Part shown: positions 52,950 to 61,511 of the stretch, piece by piece
Position numbering within the stretch: the first letter of the stretch is position 1
How the letters are laid out: every line of letters begins with the position of its first letter
Assembly: GCA_030527665.1 (NCBI GenBank)
Contig: JAUNAK010000005.1
Location: 1 to 64,000, forward strand
DNA length: 64,000 bases
Direction of reading: 5' to 3'
Source: Eubacteriales bacterium
GTDB lineage: Bacteria > Bacillota > Clostridia > Lachnospirales > Lachnospiraceae
Program-made: the position numbers and the translations under genes
The notes under the pieces: generated by a model
Told to the model about the DNA's origin: nothing
Seen by the model: the letters and a program-made list of their open reading frames with translations, nothing else
The model's database searches: none

Positions 52950-54002
52950 ATGAAAAAAAGACTAATTGCAGCACTTCTCATCTGCGGTCTGGCAATTACC
53001 GCAGTACCGGCGTATGCAGCAGAGGAAGGTCTCGAAGCTGAATTAGAAAGCTTCGTCACTCCTTCTTTGTATTATACCGAAGAATTGAGTCCGGAGGAAG
53101 AACTTGAAAACGAGGAAGAGGAATACCAGGAGACAGAGGATCTGCTGTTTGATTCTGTTGATTCCTACTCTGAAACAGACGAAGAGGATGTTCTCGAACT
53201 CGAAGAAGTCGATCTGGAGGATGAAGAGGATCTGCTTGGTGCCAAAAACCAGAATATGTACCGTATGTACAATCTGTATTCCGGTGAGCACTTCTACACT
53301 GCAAGTGCTGCAGAAAGAGAAAACCTGTGCAAAGCCGGATGGCGCTATGAAGGTATTGGATGGGTCGCACCGGCAAAAACCAAAAAGACTCCCCCGGTTT
53401 ACAGAATGTACAATAAAAATGCCGGGGATCATCACTACACCATGAGCAAAGGGGAACGCGACGGTCTCATCCGACTTGGCTGGAAATATGAAGGAATTGG
53501 CTGGTATTCCGATGCCAGCAGAAGAGTTCCTCTGTATCGTGCGTATAATCCAAACGCAAAAGCAGGCTCTCATAACTATACTACCAACAAAGCCGAGCAG
53601 AATAATCTGTGCCGGATCGGATGGAAAAATGAAGGCCGCGCATGGTACGGTGCTAAAAAAGGCGCTTTACTTTCTAACAGAACCTATAGAATCATCGCAA
53701 ACACAAGCGAAAACGACCAGAAGACTAACAGAACACGTTTCGGCAAGTATAACACCATCTGGATTCATTATCAGATGTTTGGCGGTGATTCTTCTCATGA
53801 AGAAAACTATACCATCTATGTACAGTATCCGGACGGCGAGATAAGCTCCAGAACCGATACCTGCAATCAGAAGTATGAGCTTACTCTTAAAGTTGGCTGG
53901 TCAGGAGCAATTTACAGAGCGCCGAGCGGCACAACCAGAGCCTGGATCACAAACTCTGCCGGTCAAAAAGAGAAAGAAATTTCTTTCTACTGGGGCAACT
54001 AA
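52950..54002 (+). CDS. secreted DUF5648-repeat protein, paralogue 1
   Basis: A 350-residue secreted protein with a Sec signal peptide (MKKRLIAALLICGLAITAVPAYA, cleavage near 23). A strongly acidic linker (about 45-97, rich in Glu and Asp) follows, then three tandem DUF5648 repeats (about 102-235; repeat core YRMYNxxSGEHFYTxSxxE, then GWxYEGIGW). The C-terminal ~110 residues (from TYRIIANTSENDQ to SFYWGN) are shared with the paralogue at 54878 and are not recognised. DUF5648 repeats occur at surfaces of Bacillota, often beside cell-wall-active domains. The role is unknown. AAAGGGG precedes the ATG. Confidence 0.85.
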   Translation: MKKRLIAALLICGLAITAVPAYAAEEGLEAELESFVTPSLYYTEELSPEEELENEEEEYQETEDLLFDSVDSYSETDEEDVLELEEVDLEDEEDLLGAKNQNMYRMYNLYSGEHFYTASAAERENLCKAGWRYEGIGWVAPAKTKKTPPVYRMYNKNAGDHHYTMSKGERDGLIRLGWKYEGIGWYSDASRRVPLYRAYNPNAKAGSHNYTTNKAEQNNLCRIGWKNEGRAWYGAKKGALLSNRTYRIIANTSENDQKTNRTRFGKYNTIWIHYQMFGGDSSHEENYTIYVQYPDGEISSRTDTCNQKYELTLKVGWSGAIYRAPSGTTRAWITNSAGQKEKEISFYWGN

Positions 54003-54016
54003 ACTAGGAGATTTTC

Positions 54017-54514
54017 ATGCTTGCTATCGAAATCGAGCATATCAAAGTTTTTATGAACAAGCTGCTTCTTCAGAATACCTTCGATGCGTTTCTTCTGTCA
54101 GAAGCAGCAATTACGACTTTCACCACCTTCAGCATCGACGGGCAGTTCCATCCGGACTTCTACGATGATGAAACAGAGGAAAGCCGGGAGATTCTGGATT
54201 CCACAGGATCACAGGTCAGCTGGAAGATCATTCGTCCCTACTGTTTACAGCTTATCAAGGGCAAACGTCTTCCGCTCTCCTTCCGCTTCGTTCTGGAATA
54301 TCCGAAGGAGCTGATCAGCCAGTTGCTGGAGGAAAACGATCTGAATTATGCTGCGGAAGATGTCTTCGGTCTGTTCCTGAATATCCAGTATCGAAACGGG
54401 CAGTTGACGCTGACAACCGGTTCATCTCTCCGGGTCTTTTCCATGGATCACAGCCTGGATCAGGCATGGGATCGTGCGGTACGGGAATTCCTGCAGCTTT
54501 CCGATCTGGATTAA
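54017..54514 (+). CDS. DUF5721 family protein
   Basis: A 165-residue soluble protein resembling DUF5721 (KLLLQNTFDAFLLSEAAITTF, then FSIDGQFHPDFYDDE and IIRPYCLQLIKGKRLPLSFRFVL), a widespread Lachnospiraceae family without known function. There is no signal peptide, membrane helix or catalytic motif. It starts 14 bases behind the first DUF5648 gene (CTAGGAG upstream of the ATG) and is followed by a terminator, so both probably form one transcript although their cellular compartments differ. Confidence 0.8.
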   Translation: MLAIEIEHIKVFMNKLLLQNTFDAFLLSEAAITTFTTFSIDGQFHPDFYDDETEESREILDSTGSQVSWKIIRPYCLQLIKGKRLPLSFRFVLEYPKELISQLLEENDLNYAAEDVFGLFLNIQYRNGQLTLTTGSSLRVFSMDHSLDQAWDRAVREFLQLSDLD

Positions 54515-54573
54515 CAGCCTGCAGGTCCTATCCTGAATCCACAAATAGAATACCTGCTCTACGGGAGCATACG

Positions 54574-54609
54574 ATCCCGGCTCTTATGCAAACAAGAGCC
54601 GGGATTTTT
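54574..54609 (+). terminator. intrinsic terminator after the DUF5721 gene
   Basis: ATCCCGGCTCTT pairs with AAGAGCCGGGAT around an 8-base loop, followed by TTTTT. Confidence 0.95.
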
Positions 54610-54691
54610 ATGCCATGCTATTGAAGTTTACCCTAATATCCTTTCTATCTCTTTCCACTCTCTTTTCCTTCCCTTTTCTTCTATTTCTCTT

Positions 54692-54720
54692 TTTACTTTT
54701 TGAAAACAGTCTGCTATACT
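54692..54720 (+). promoter_or_regulatory. putative promoter of the second DUF5648 protein gene
   Basis: TTTACT (54692-54697), a 17-base spacer and TATACT (54715-54720), leaving a leader of about 150 bases. Confidence 0.5.
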
Positions 54721-54877
54721 GTCTTAGGGATTTTCACAATTACAATGTATTTGTGCATATTCCAAGGAAAATGAATGCTCCCTTTGAGGTGTATTCCTTT
54801 TATAATACATTCTTTATATTCATCACGCAGCAATCACTTAACGCTGCTTCTTTTTAATGAAAGGGGATCTATCAAAA

Positions 54878-55858
54878 ATGAAAAAGAAAACACTTGCGGC
54901 ATTACTTGTCTGCAGCATGCTTGCAGCTGCAGTACCGGTATATGCCGAAGAAACCGAATCAGCATCTTCCGTTGTTTATGTAGATGAATATGCCTATTCT
55001 TCCTCAGACATGGAAAGCAATCTCGAATCTCAGGAATATGCAGCAGACAATGCCGAATACCTGCTCGAAGCTGACAGTACAGAAGAGATCGACCTGCTTG
55101 GTGCCGGTACTGTCTCTATGTACCGTATGTACAATCCGAATTCCGGTGAGCACTTCTACACCGCAAGCAAAGCAGAAAAAGAGAACCTCTGCAAAGCCGG
55201 CTGGAGATACGAAGGCATCGGCTGGATCGCACCGGCAAACAACAAAAAAGCTCCTGTATACCGCATGTACAATTCCAATGCAGGTGATCATCACTATACA
55301 CTGAGCGTCGGTGAGAAAAATCACCTCACCAGCCTTGGATGGAAATACGAAGGTATCGGCTGGTATTCCGATACCACAAAAACCGTCCCGCTGTATCGTG
55401 CTTATAACCCGAATGCTAACGCGGGTTCCCACAACTATACGACCAGTGCCTATGAGCAGAAAAATCTGACCACTCATAGCTGGAAGGATGAGGGAATCGC
55501 ATGGTATGCCCTGAAAGGCGGTTCACCGCTTCCGGCAAGACAGTTCCGTATTGTTGTTAATGATGATGAAAATGACCTTTCCACCGGCAAAGCCCGTGTA
55601 AGCAAATATCGTCCTTTCTATGTTCACTGCTCCATGACCGGAGGTGATAACGAGCATACGGAAAACTACACGATCCACACACGGTTCCCGGATGGTACTG
55701 TCAAATCACAGAGTATTGCCAGCAACCAGAACCATTCGTTTTTCCAGAAGATCTCAACGCCGAACCCGCAATCCGCACTCAGCGGTGAATGTCGTTCCTG
55801 GCTGACCGATTCCAGCGGTGCAGCCGTTGCTGAAGTTTCCTTCACCTGGGGAGCATAA
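54878..55858 (+). CDS. secreted DUF5648-repeat protein, paralogue 2
   Basis: A 326-residue paralogue of the protein at 52950-54002. It has a signal peptide (MKKKTLAALLVCSMLAAAVPVYA), an acidic/serine-rich linker that is shorter than in paralogue 1, three DUF5648 repeats (for example YRMYNPNSGEHFYTASKAEKE, GDHHYTLS, GSHNYTTS) and the same C-terminal domain (RQFRIVVNDDENDL to SFTWGA). The start at 54878 is chosen because the signal peptide begins there. The ATG seven codons upstream overlaps the AAAGGGG site. Both genes share the upstream block TAATGAAAGGGGA. Confidence 0.85.
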   Translation: MKKKTLAALLVCSMLAAAVPVYAEETESASSVVYVDEYAYSSSDMESNLESQEYAADNAEYLLEADSTEEIDLLGAGTVSMYRMYNPNSGEHFYTASKAEKENLCKAGWRYEGIGWIAPANNKKAPVYRMYNSNAGDHHYTLSVGEKNHLTSLGWKYEGIGWYSDTTKTVPLYRAYNPNANAGSHNYTTSAYEQKNLTTHSWKDEGIAWYALKGGSPLPARQFRIVVNDDENDLSTGKARVSKYRPFYVHCSMTGGDNEHTENYTIHTRFPDGTVKSQSIASNQNHSFFQKISTPNPQSALSGECRSWLTDSSGAAVAEVSFTWGA

Positions 55859-55890
55859 ATCCACAAATCATAAATCACAGATAATAAAGC

Positions 55891-55937
55891 AAGACCCATG
55901 AATTGGAACAAACGCTCCGTTTCATGGGTCTTGTCTT
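55891..55937. terminator. bidirectional terminator between the DUF5648 gene and aroK
   Basis: AAGACCCATGAA (55891-55902) pairs with TTCATGGGTCTT (55921-55932), followed by T-rich sequence on the plus strand. Confidence 0.8.
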
Positions 55938-55941
55938 GTTT

Positions 55942-56475
55942 TTACATTTCTGCTTCGAGACGCGCAAGAATCTCCTCACACACCTCTTTATTTTTCTTGT
56001 GATCGGTCATAATGGTCAGATCTGCCGCTGCCTCATAGGCCGGACGTCTGGCATCCATCAGTTCTGCAATGCCTTCCACAGTCTTGCGTCCTTCCAGAAG
56101 CGGCCGATGACTGCTGCTTCCCACACGCTCCAGAATCACCTCCGGTGACGCAGTAAGCAGGACGATCTTTCCGCTCTCCTTCATCAGCCGTACGTTTTCC
56201 TCCCGCATAGGCACACCGCCGCCGCAGGAAATAACCGTATTTTCAACAGACTGCATACGCTTCAGAAGATCCGTTTCCATCTTGCGGAAGGCAGCTTCGC
56301 CCTGTTCCTCAAAGATCCGGCTGATCGGCATACCCGCTTCTTCCACGATTGTTTCATCCATTTCAATCAGCGGCATACCGTATTTTTTATTCAGATAGGA
56401 AGCAGCAGAACTCTTGCCGCACCCCATAAATCCAATCAAATAAATATTGAAGGGGAGTTTCTTTCTGTTATCCAT
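55942..56475 (-). CDS. aroK: shikimate kinase
   Basis: Phosphorylates shikimate in aromatic amino acid synthesis. The 177 residues have Walker A GFMGCGKSS, the shikimate-binding Asp/Arg region (EMDETIVEEAGMPISRIFEEQGEAAFRKME), VISCGGGVP and the lid region HRPLLEG. Length is standard. The start MDNRKKLPFN at 56475 follows AGGGATAAAG. It lies downstream of htpG in the same direction. A hairpin without T-run (56499-56539) lies between them. Confidence 0.96.
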   Translation of the reverse strand: MDNRKKLPFNIYLIGFMGCGKSSAASYLNKKYGMPLIEMDETIVEEAGMPISRIFEEQGEAAFRKMETDLLKRMQSVENTVISCGGGVPMREENVRLMKESGKIVLLTASPEVILERVGSSSHRPLLEGRKTVEGIAELMDARRPAYEAAADLTIMTDHKKNKEVCEEILARLEAEM

Positions 56476-56498
56476 TACACTTTATCCCTCTAAGCTTT

Positions 56499-56539
56499 GT
56501 CTGAACAGCTTTGCACATTGCGCAAAGCGTCACTCAGAC
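56499..56539. other. stem-loop between htpG and aroK
   Basis: GTCTGA-A-C-A-GCTTTGC pairs with GCAAAGC-GTCAC-TCAGAC with small internal loops. There is no T-run. It may stabilise the htpG 3' end or reduce readthrough into aroK. Confidence 0.5.
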
Positions 56540-56549
56540 AACACAATCC

Positions 56550-58622
56550 TTATTTTTCCCTGGTCATGCGTACCATGATCTCATTGCTTCGTTTCACAAA
56601 TTTTGTCATCTCTTCCGGTGTCAGCGGACGGTTGCTGATCACAGCCAGATCATAGAGCTGCTGTGCGAACAGTGCAGCGTCCTCTTCGTCCTTATGTTCA
56701 AATACATACTGTACCATCGGATGTTTTGCGTTCAGAATCAGTGTCTCCGGTGCGGCAAACATATCCATATCTGCACCGCCCATACCATACATGCGCATCA
56801 TCTCTGCGTAACGTCTCATTTCCTCGGAAATGGTGATTACGGAAGAGATGTTCTCGTCCTTCAGATTTTCTGCCTGTACGGTCAGATTTTCCTTTCCGCA
56901 GGCTTTGCGGAACAGCTCCTCCAGTGCTTTCTGCTCTTCGGCAAGATCGGTTCCCTCTTCCTTCAGATCCTCGTTCAGATCACCGTCGATTCGCTGGAAG
57001 CGAAGGTCCTCTTTTACCTGCTCTACATGAGAAATAAATGCGGAATCGATATTGTGATTCAGGATATAGGCATTCTTCCCCTGTGCACGGTACAGATTGA
57101 TGTACTGACTCTGCTGTACCTCATTGGTTACATAGACGATGGTTGTCTTCGGCTTTTCTTCCTGCTCATCGGCCTTCTCGCCTGCTTCCTCTGTTTTTTC
57201 CTCTTCTGCAGCTTTGGTTTCCTCTTCTGCAGTCTCCGGTTTGGCAGCCTCCAGGATATCCTTCAGAGTAACATACTTGCCGTCCAGATCTTTATAGAGA
57301 ATGTAATCCATCATCTTCTCGGAGAATTTCTGATCCTTCAGAGTTCCGAACTTGATAAACGGAGAGATATCATCCCAGTATTTCTCGTAATTCTCACGGG
57401 AAGTCTTGCACATGCCGATCAGCTTATCGGCAACTTTCTTGGAGATGTAATCGGAGATCTTCTGAACAAATCCGTCATTCTGCAGTGCACTTCTGGATAC
57501 ATTCAGCGGCAGATCCGGACAGTCGATCACACCCTTCAGCAGCATCAGATATTCCGGAATAACCTCTTTGATGTTATCGGCAATGAATACCTGGTTGTTG
57601 TACAGTTTGATCTTGCCTTCGATGGAATCGTACTCGGTATTGATTCTCGGGAAATACAGAATACCTTTCAGGTTGAACGGATAATCCATATTCAGATGAA
57701 TCCAGAACAGCGGCTCTTTGTAATCCAGGAATACATGACGATAGAAGGTCTTGTAATCCTCATCGCTGCATTCTGCCGGTTTTTTGGTCCACAGCGGATG
57801 AATATCACTGATGGATACCGGACGTTTCTGAATCTTTACCTGATTCTTCTCCGGAGAGGTCTCTACGGTCTCTTCGGTTCCGTCCTCGGCGGTTTTTGTC
57901 TCATATTTGGCATCCTCATGGATATGCTCGATAACCACATCCTCATCCTTCAGATCGGATGCCTCGATGATCTCTGTCTCCGGCTCTGCGCCTTCCTTGG
58001 ACAGGAAGATCTCGACCGGCATGAAAGAACAGTATTTCTCCAGAGTCTCGCGAACCTTGTATTCGTTGGCAAACTCCAGACTGTCCTCAGCCAGATGAAG
58101 CGTGATCGTTGTTCCTGCCTCGGTACGTGTGCCGGTTCCCATATCATACTCGGTTCCGCCGTCACACTCCCAGTGTACCGGCTCAGCGCCTGCAAAAGCA
58201 CTCAGCGTATCGATCTCAACCAGCTCCGCTACCATGAATGCGGAATAAAATCCCAGACCGAAATGTCCGATGATCTGATCCTCATCTGCTTTGTCTTTGT
58301 ATTTCTCCATGAATTCGGTTGCACCGGAAAATGCGATCTCGGTGATGTTCTTAACCACCTCATCTGCATTCATACCGAGTCCGTTGTCATGGAACTTCAG
58401 AGTTTTCTCTTTGTCATTTACTTCTACGCGAATGGCCGGCTTGTAGCCTTCCGGAAGCTCCAGCTCTCCGACTACATCCAGTTTTTTGCGCTTGGTAATG
58501 GCATCGCAGCCGTTGGATACAAGCTCTCTGATAAAAATATCCTTATCGGAGTACATCCACTTTTTAATAATCGGGAAAATGTTATCGCTGTTGATTGAAA
58601 GATTTCCATGTCTCATTTCCAT
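56550..58622 (-). CDS. htpG: molecular chaperone HtpG (Hsp90)
   Basis: ATP-dependent Hsp90 chaperone. The 690 residues have the GHKL ATPase motifs (ELVSNGCDAITKRKK, FHDNGLGMNADEV, GHFGLGFYSAFMVAE), a middle domain with LFWIHLNMDYPFNLKGILYFPR, and a charged segment around 450-480 (EEETKAAEEEKTEEAGEKADEQEEK) before the C-terminal dimerisation domain. That makes it somewhat longer than the usual 620-640. AAGGAG precedes the ATG. The upstream CIRCE-like element (58800-58826) suggests HrcA control. Confidence 0.97.
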   Translation of the reverse strand: MEMRHGNLSINSDNIFPIIKKWMYSDKDIFIRELVSNGCDAITKRKKLDVVGELELPEGYKPAIRVEVNDKEKTLKFHDNGLGMNADEVVKNITEIAFSGATEFMEKYKDKADEDQIIGHFGLGFYSAFMVAELVEIDTLSAFAGAEPVHWECDGGTEYDMGTGTRTEAGTTITLHLAEDSLEFANEYKVRETLEKYCSFMPVEIFLSKEGAEPETEIIEASDLKDEDVVIEHIHEDAKYETKTAEDGTEETVETSPEKNQVKIQKRPVSISDIHPLWTKKPAECSDEDYKTFYRHVFLDYKEPLFWIHLNMDYPFNLKGILYFPRINTEYDSIEGKIKLYNNQVFIADNIKEVIPEYLMLLKGVIDCPDLPLNVSRSALQNDGFVQKISDYISKKVADKLIGMCKTSRENYEKYWDDISPFIKFGTLKDQKFSEKMMDYILYKDLDGKYVTLKDILEAAKPETAEEETKAAEEEKTEEAGEKADEQEEKPKTTIVYVTNEVQQSQYINLYRAQGKNAYILNHNIDSAFISHVEQVKEDLRFQRIDGDLNEDLKEEGTDLAEEQKALEELFRKACGKENLTVQAENLKDENISSVITISEEMRRYAEMMRMYGMGGADMDMFAAPETLILNAKHPMVQYVFEHKDEEDAALFAQQLYDLAVISNRPLTPEEMTKFVKRSNEIMVRMTREK

Positions 58623-58764
58623 GATTCATCACTCCTTGTTAGTTATATCTGCCACCGTTTCCGATGGTTTTCTTCGCAGTATCCGGTATTTAGTTTTTTC
58701 GAAAAACACACGCGGCACACCTGCCGTTCTGTCTTCTGTAACTTCTATACCTCTATAGAAGACC

Positions 58765-58793
58765 ATTTTAGTCACGGAACAGAAAAAAGTCAA
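58765..58793 (-). promoter_or_regulatory. sigma-A promoter of htpG
   Basis: Minus-strand TTGACT (58788-58793), a 17-base spacer and TAAAAT (58765-58770), with a leader of about 135 bases. The -35 box is part of the right arm of the CIRCE-containing dyad. Confidence 0.8.
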
Positions 58794-58840
58794 GGAATTT
58801 TAGCACTCTTCGTTGTTGAGTGCTGATAATTCCTTGACTT
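58789..58840. promoter_or_regulatory. CIRCE-like HrcA operator inside a larger dyad
   Basis: 58800-58826 reads TTAGCACTC - 9 bases - GAGTGCTGA, which matches the CIRCE consensus (TTAGCACTC-N9-GAGTGCTAA) at all but one position, including the 9-base spacer. The element is extended on both sides by GTCAAGGAATT / AATTCCTTGAC, giving a stem of about 20 bp flanked by A- and T-runs. It can thus also act as a terminator for the glycosyltransferase gene that ends at 58968. Confidence 0.85.
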
Positions 58841-58967
58841 TTTATTCTTCGTCTTTGACCCAAAACCGTTCCCGGCATCCTTCCGTTGACGTAAGAACGA
58901 TATGCTGTGTACTATGTGCTATCTACTATGCACTATATACTATGTACCATTTCTCTTCCGTCTTCCT

Positions 58968-59717
58968 TCAGGACCAGTCGATCTCTTTGTTTAATCTCCG
59001 GAAATCGGAAAGTGCCTTTATTCCGATCTTAACCATGCGCTTATAGTTAATGCTGTTCACACCGCCCTGACGGGGACGGAAGGTGATCGGCATGTAGCAG
59101 ATATTCTTTTTCTTCCTTGTATAGATGACCGTCAGCAGTACGTTGGACAGGAAAAAGTCCTCCGGGATCAGCGGAAGATATTCCTTCAGCTGGTCGGCAT
59201 GCATCAGCCGGTACGGCGTATTGGCGTCCTTGACCGCTGCATGAAAGCAATGTGCGATCACCATGCGCAGAACACGGGTGACCACCACTCTTCCGAAGCC
59301 GTCCTTCCGATGATTTCTCCAGCCGATCAGAAGATCGTATTTGTTTCTTTTTTCCCAGAACTGCTCGAACTCGGAGGGCAGCGTCTGTCCGTCCGAATCG
59401 GTCTGAAATACATAATCTGCTCCATGCTCGACCGCATACTGATAGCCATAGCGTACGGTCGGGCCATGTCCGCTGTTCTTTTTTGTAATAACCGTCATCA
59501 AAGGGCGGGCCGTGGCATACTCACAGAGGATCTCATAGGTATTGTCCTTACTGCCGTCATCGATGACCACCAGACGGGATCCGCCTTCTCCGTTATGTTT
59601 TTCCACGACCGGATACCAGCCTTCAACCACCCGGAGAATATTCTCCGATTCATTATATGCAGGAATAACTATAAACAATTTATCGCCGCTGGCGCTGTGC
59701 AATGCCTGTCTCATCAT
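58968..59717 (-). CDS. family 2 glycosyltransferase (DPM1/GtrB-like)
   Basis: Transfers a sugar from a nucleotide sugar to a lipid carrier or other acceptor. The 249 residues form one GT-A domain: LFIVIPAYNESENI, LVVIDDGSKDNT, the metal motif QTDSDGQ and later NTPYRLMHA. There are no C-terminal membrane helices. It resembles polyprenol-phosphate sugar transferases, but the substrate cannot be read. A second in-frame ATG directly follows the first. It lies 73 bases behind the HAD hydrolase gene at 59791. Confidence 0.9.
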   Translation of the reverse strand: MMRQALHSASGDKLFIVIPAYNESENILRVVEGWYPVVEKHNGEGGSRLVVIDDGSKDNTYEILCEYATARPLMTVITKKNSGHGPTVRYGYQYAVEHGADYVFQTDSDGQTLPSEFEQFWEKRNKYDLLIGWRNHRKDGFGRVVVTRVLRMVIAHCFHAAVKDANTPYRLMHADQLKEYLPLIPEDFFLSNVLLTVIYTRKKKNICYMPITFRPRQGGVNSINYKRMVKIGIKALSDFRRLNKEIDWS

Positions 59718-59790
59718 AAACTCCTATGTCTGTTCTCTATATTTTCTGCAAAGCCGGCTGCTGTATATCCGATTTTTCCGCAAAATGCTT

Positions 59791-60603
59791 TTACAGAATG
59801 TCACTGAGAATTCTCTCCAGATAATGCTCTACGGTGTCGGTATGATCGCCGCACATTTCCAGGATCTCCGGCTTGGCTGTATCAACAGCCACCGGCATGC
59901 CGACCATCTCCAGCATTTCCCGATCATTGTAATTGTCACCGATCGCCATGCACTCTTCCGGTGCAACATTAAGAAGCTTCAGAAGCGGAAGCATTCCGGA
60001 TCCCTTGTCGACGCCGAGAGGCATCATATCCAGCCATTCGTTTCCGCTGGTAACCACATGAACACGTTTGCCGTATTCCTTATTCCAGTAGCGGATATCC
60101 TCTTCCGTCAGTCCGCCTTCCCGGTAGACCGAGATCTTCATATACGGTTCCGGAATCCGAAGCAGACTCTGCACAGTCTTGACATTGTTCCGCACGTCAT
60201 CACGGATATGGTTATGATAGCTCATCCGTTTCGGCTGCAGATAGCTGACATTTCGTCCGGATACCAGTGCTTCGCAGCCGTCTGTTGCCAGTATATCCTC
60301 AATGATTTCTTTTCCCAGTTCTTTCTCCATCGTGGTCTGATGCACCATTTCTTCTTCAAAATAGCTGATGCAGCCGTTTTCACACAGATAGGCGATCTCC
60401 GGCATGATCGGAGCAAAAAGCCGTTTCAGACTTTCGTACTGTCTGCCGCTTGCCGCCATAAAAACCACGCCGGCTTTTGTCAGACGATGAATCAGCTTGC
60501 AGGTATTCGGCTGGAGACGCTGTGCACCGTTCAGCAGCAGCGTTCCATCCAGATCACAGGCAATCAGTTTCAATTTTTTAATGTCCGAAAACTTTGTTTG
60601 CAT
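59791..60603 (-). CDS. Cof-type HAD-superfamily hydrolase
   Basis: A 270-residue HAD phosphatase of the Cof/YidA (type IIB) group. Motif I is ACDLDGTLL, motif II GVVFMAASGR, motif III lysine in GVDKGSGM and motif IV IGDNYNDREMLEMVG, with a IIB cap domain between motifs II and III. It probably acts on sugar phosphates or related metabolites. The substrate is unknown. The ATG at 60603 follows GAGGTTGTAACA. Confidence 0.94.
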   Translation of the reverse strand: MQTKFSDIKKLKLIACDLDGTLLLNGAQRLQPNTCKLIHRLTKAGVVFMAASGRQYESLKRLFAPIMPEIAYLCENGCISYFEEEMVHQTTMEKELGKEIIEDILATDGCEALVSGRNVSYLQPKRMSYHNHIRDDVRNNVKTVQSLLRIPEPYMKISVYREGGLTEEDIRYWNKEYGKRVHVVTSGNEWLDMMPLGVDKGSGMLPLLKLLNVAPEECMAIGDNYNDREMLEMVGMPVAVDTAKPEILEMCGDHTDTVEHYLERILSDIL

Positions 60604-60726
60604 TGTTACAACCTCATTTCTGCATTTTTGTATTCGTTTTCATACACAGCGGATGCCTTGTATGATCGTTTGATACCGCAGCTTTCGATTTATTACTTTA
60701 ATTATATAAATTCCGCAGATAGTATT

Positions 60727-61389
60727 TTACTCCTGCAATTCCGGAAGCTCCGCAATTGCAGACGGCGAGTCGATGATTCTGTCCGCATGATAGGCTTCCA
60801 GCTCGCTGCGGGGACGAAATCCCCAGGTTACTCCGACTGCCTTTACACCGGCATTGTGCGCAGTCAGCATATCGGTATTGGTGTCGCCGAAATACAGCAC
60901 CTCCTCTTTGCGAAGACCGTATTTCTGCAGGATCTCAAATACACCGGTCGGATCCGGCTTGATCGGAACCGCGTCCGACTGCCCCTGGATGTGGTCAAAG
61001 GTTCCTTTGCCGAATATCGTTTCCACCACATCCACAGCGCCTCCGTGAGGCTTATTGGAAAAAACCGTCAGCAGGATTCCCTTTCTGCGAAGTACTTCCA
61101 GTGACTGCAGGATTCCCTCGTAGGGATGCACATGATACAGGGGATCCTCCGCAAACCAGGCACGGGCCAGTTTTCGTATTTCTTCAAAATGAATCAGATC
61201 CTCATCCCCTGCATCCCGAAGCGCACGACGTATGGCATTGTCGAATCCGTCTCCGGCATAGTAATTATAATTTTCTACCGGCATTGCCGATAATCCCACA
61301 TGCTCCAGCGCCCGATTGATCGGCCGGGCAATGGATTCCTGTGTCTCGGTCAATGTACCGTCCAGATCAAAAATACATGCTTTTATCAT
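60727..61389 (-). CDS. HAD hydrolase, phosphoglycolate phosphatase-like
   Basis: A 220-residue HAD phosphatase with a helical type I cap. Motif I is FDLDGTLTETQ, motif II LLTVFSNKP, the motif III lysine lies in VPIKPDPTG and motif IV is YFGDTNTDMLTAHNAG. It is similar to Gph/PpaX. The exact substrate (phosphoglycolate or pyrophosphate) is uncertain. The start at 61389 has GGGGAAG six bases upstream. Longer frames have no site. It lies downstream of glnS, with the glnS terminator between. Confidence 0.92.
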   Translation of the reverse strand: MIKACIFDLDGTLTETQESIARPINRALEHVGLSAMPVENYNYYAGDGFDNAIRRALRDAGDEDLIHFEEIRKLARAWFAEDPLYHVHPYEGILQSLEVLRRKGILLTVFSNKPHGGAVDVVETIFGKGTFDHIQGQSDAVPIKPDPTGVFEILQKYGLRKEEVLYFGDTNTDMLTAHNAGVKAVGVTWGFRPRSELEAYHADRIIDSPSAIAELPELQE

Positions 61390-61483
61390 TCGTTTCTTCC
61401 CCAGTATCTCCGATGGAGAGGGGCTGCCGCACCGGTTTCCTTCCGATGCAGCAGCCCCGCAAAAGATCATTCTCAAATGCTGT

Positions 61484-61505
61484 AAAAGTGCGGATCCGCA
61501 CTTTT
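61484..61505 (-). terminator. intrinsic terminator of glnS
   Basis: Perfect palindrome AAAAGTGC-GGATCC-GCACTTTT with T-run, 6 bases past the glnS stop codon. A second dyad, GGGGCTGC...GCAGCCCC, follows at about 61420-61458 without a T-run. Confidence 0.8.
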
Positions 61506-61511
61506 ATGAAG

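Noticed and set aside
56511..58598. 695-codon open frame on the plus strand opposite htpG
   Set aside because: It is exactly antisense to a certain Hsp90 gene, has no ribosome site and its composition (Leu/Phe/Cys-rich) is what the complement of this codon usage yields. The long plus-strand frames opposite efp/patatin, alpha-galactosidase, purD, the M29 gene and glnS were rejected for the same reason.
58890..58950. Short ACTATG/CTAT-type microrepeats between htpG and the glycosyltransferase gene
   Set aside because: Irregular low-complexity sequence (variants of TACTATGTGC) without dyad or constant period. Too weak to call an element.
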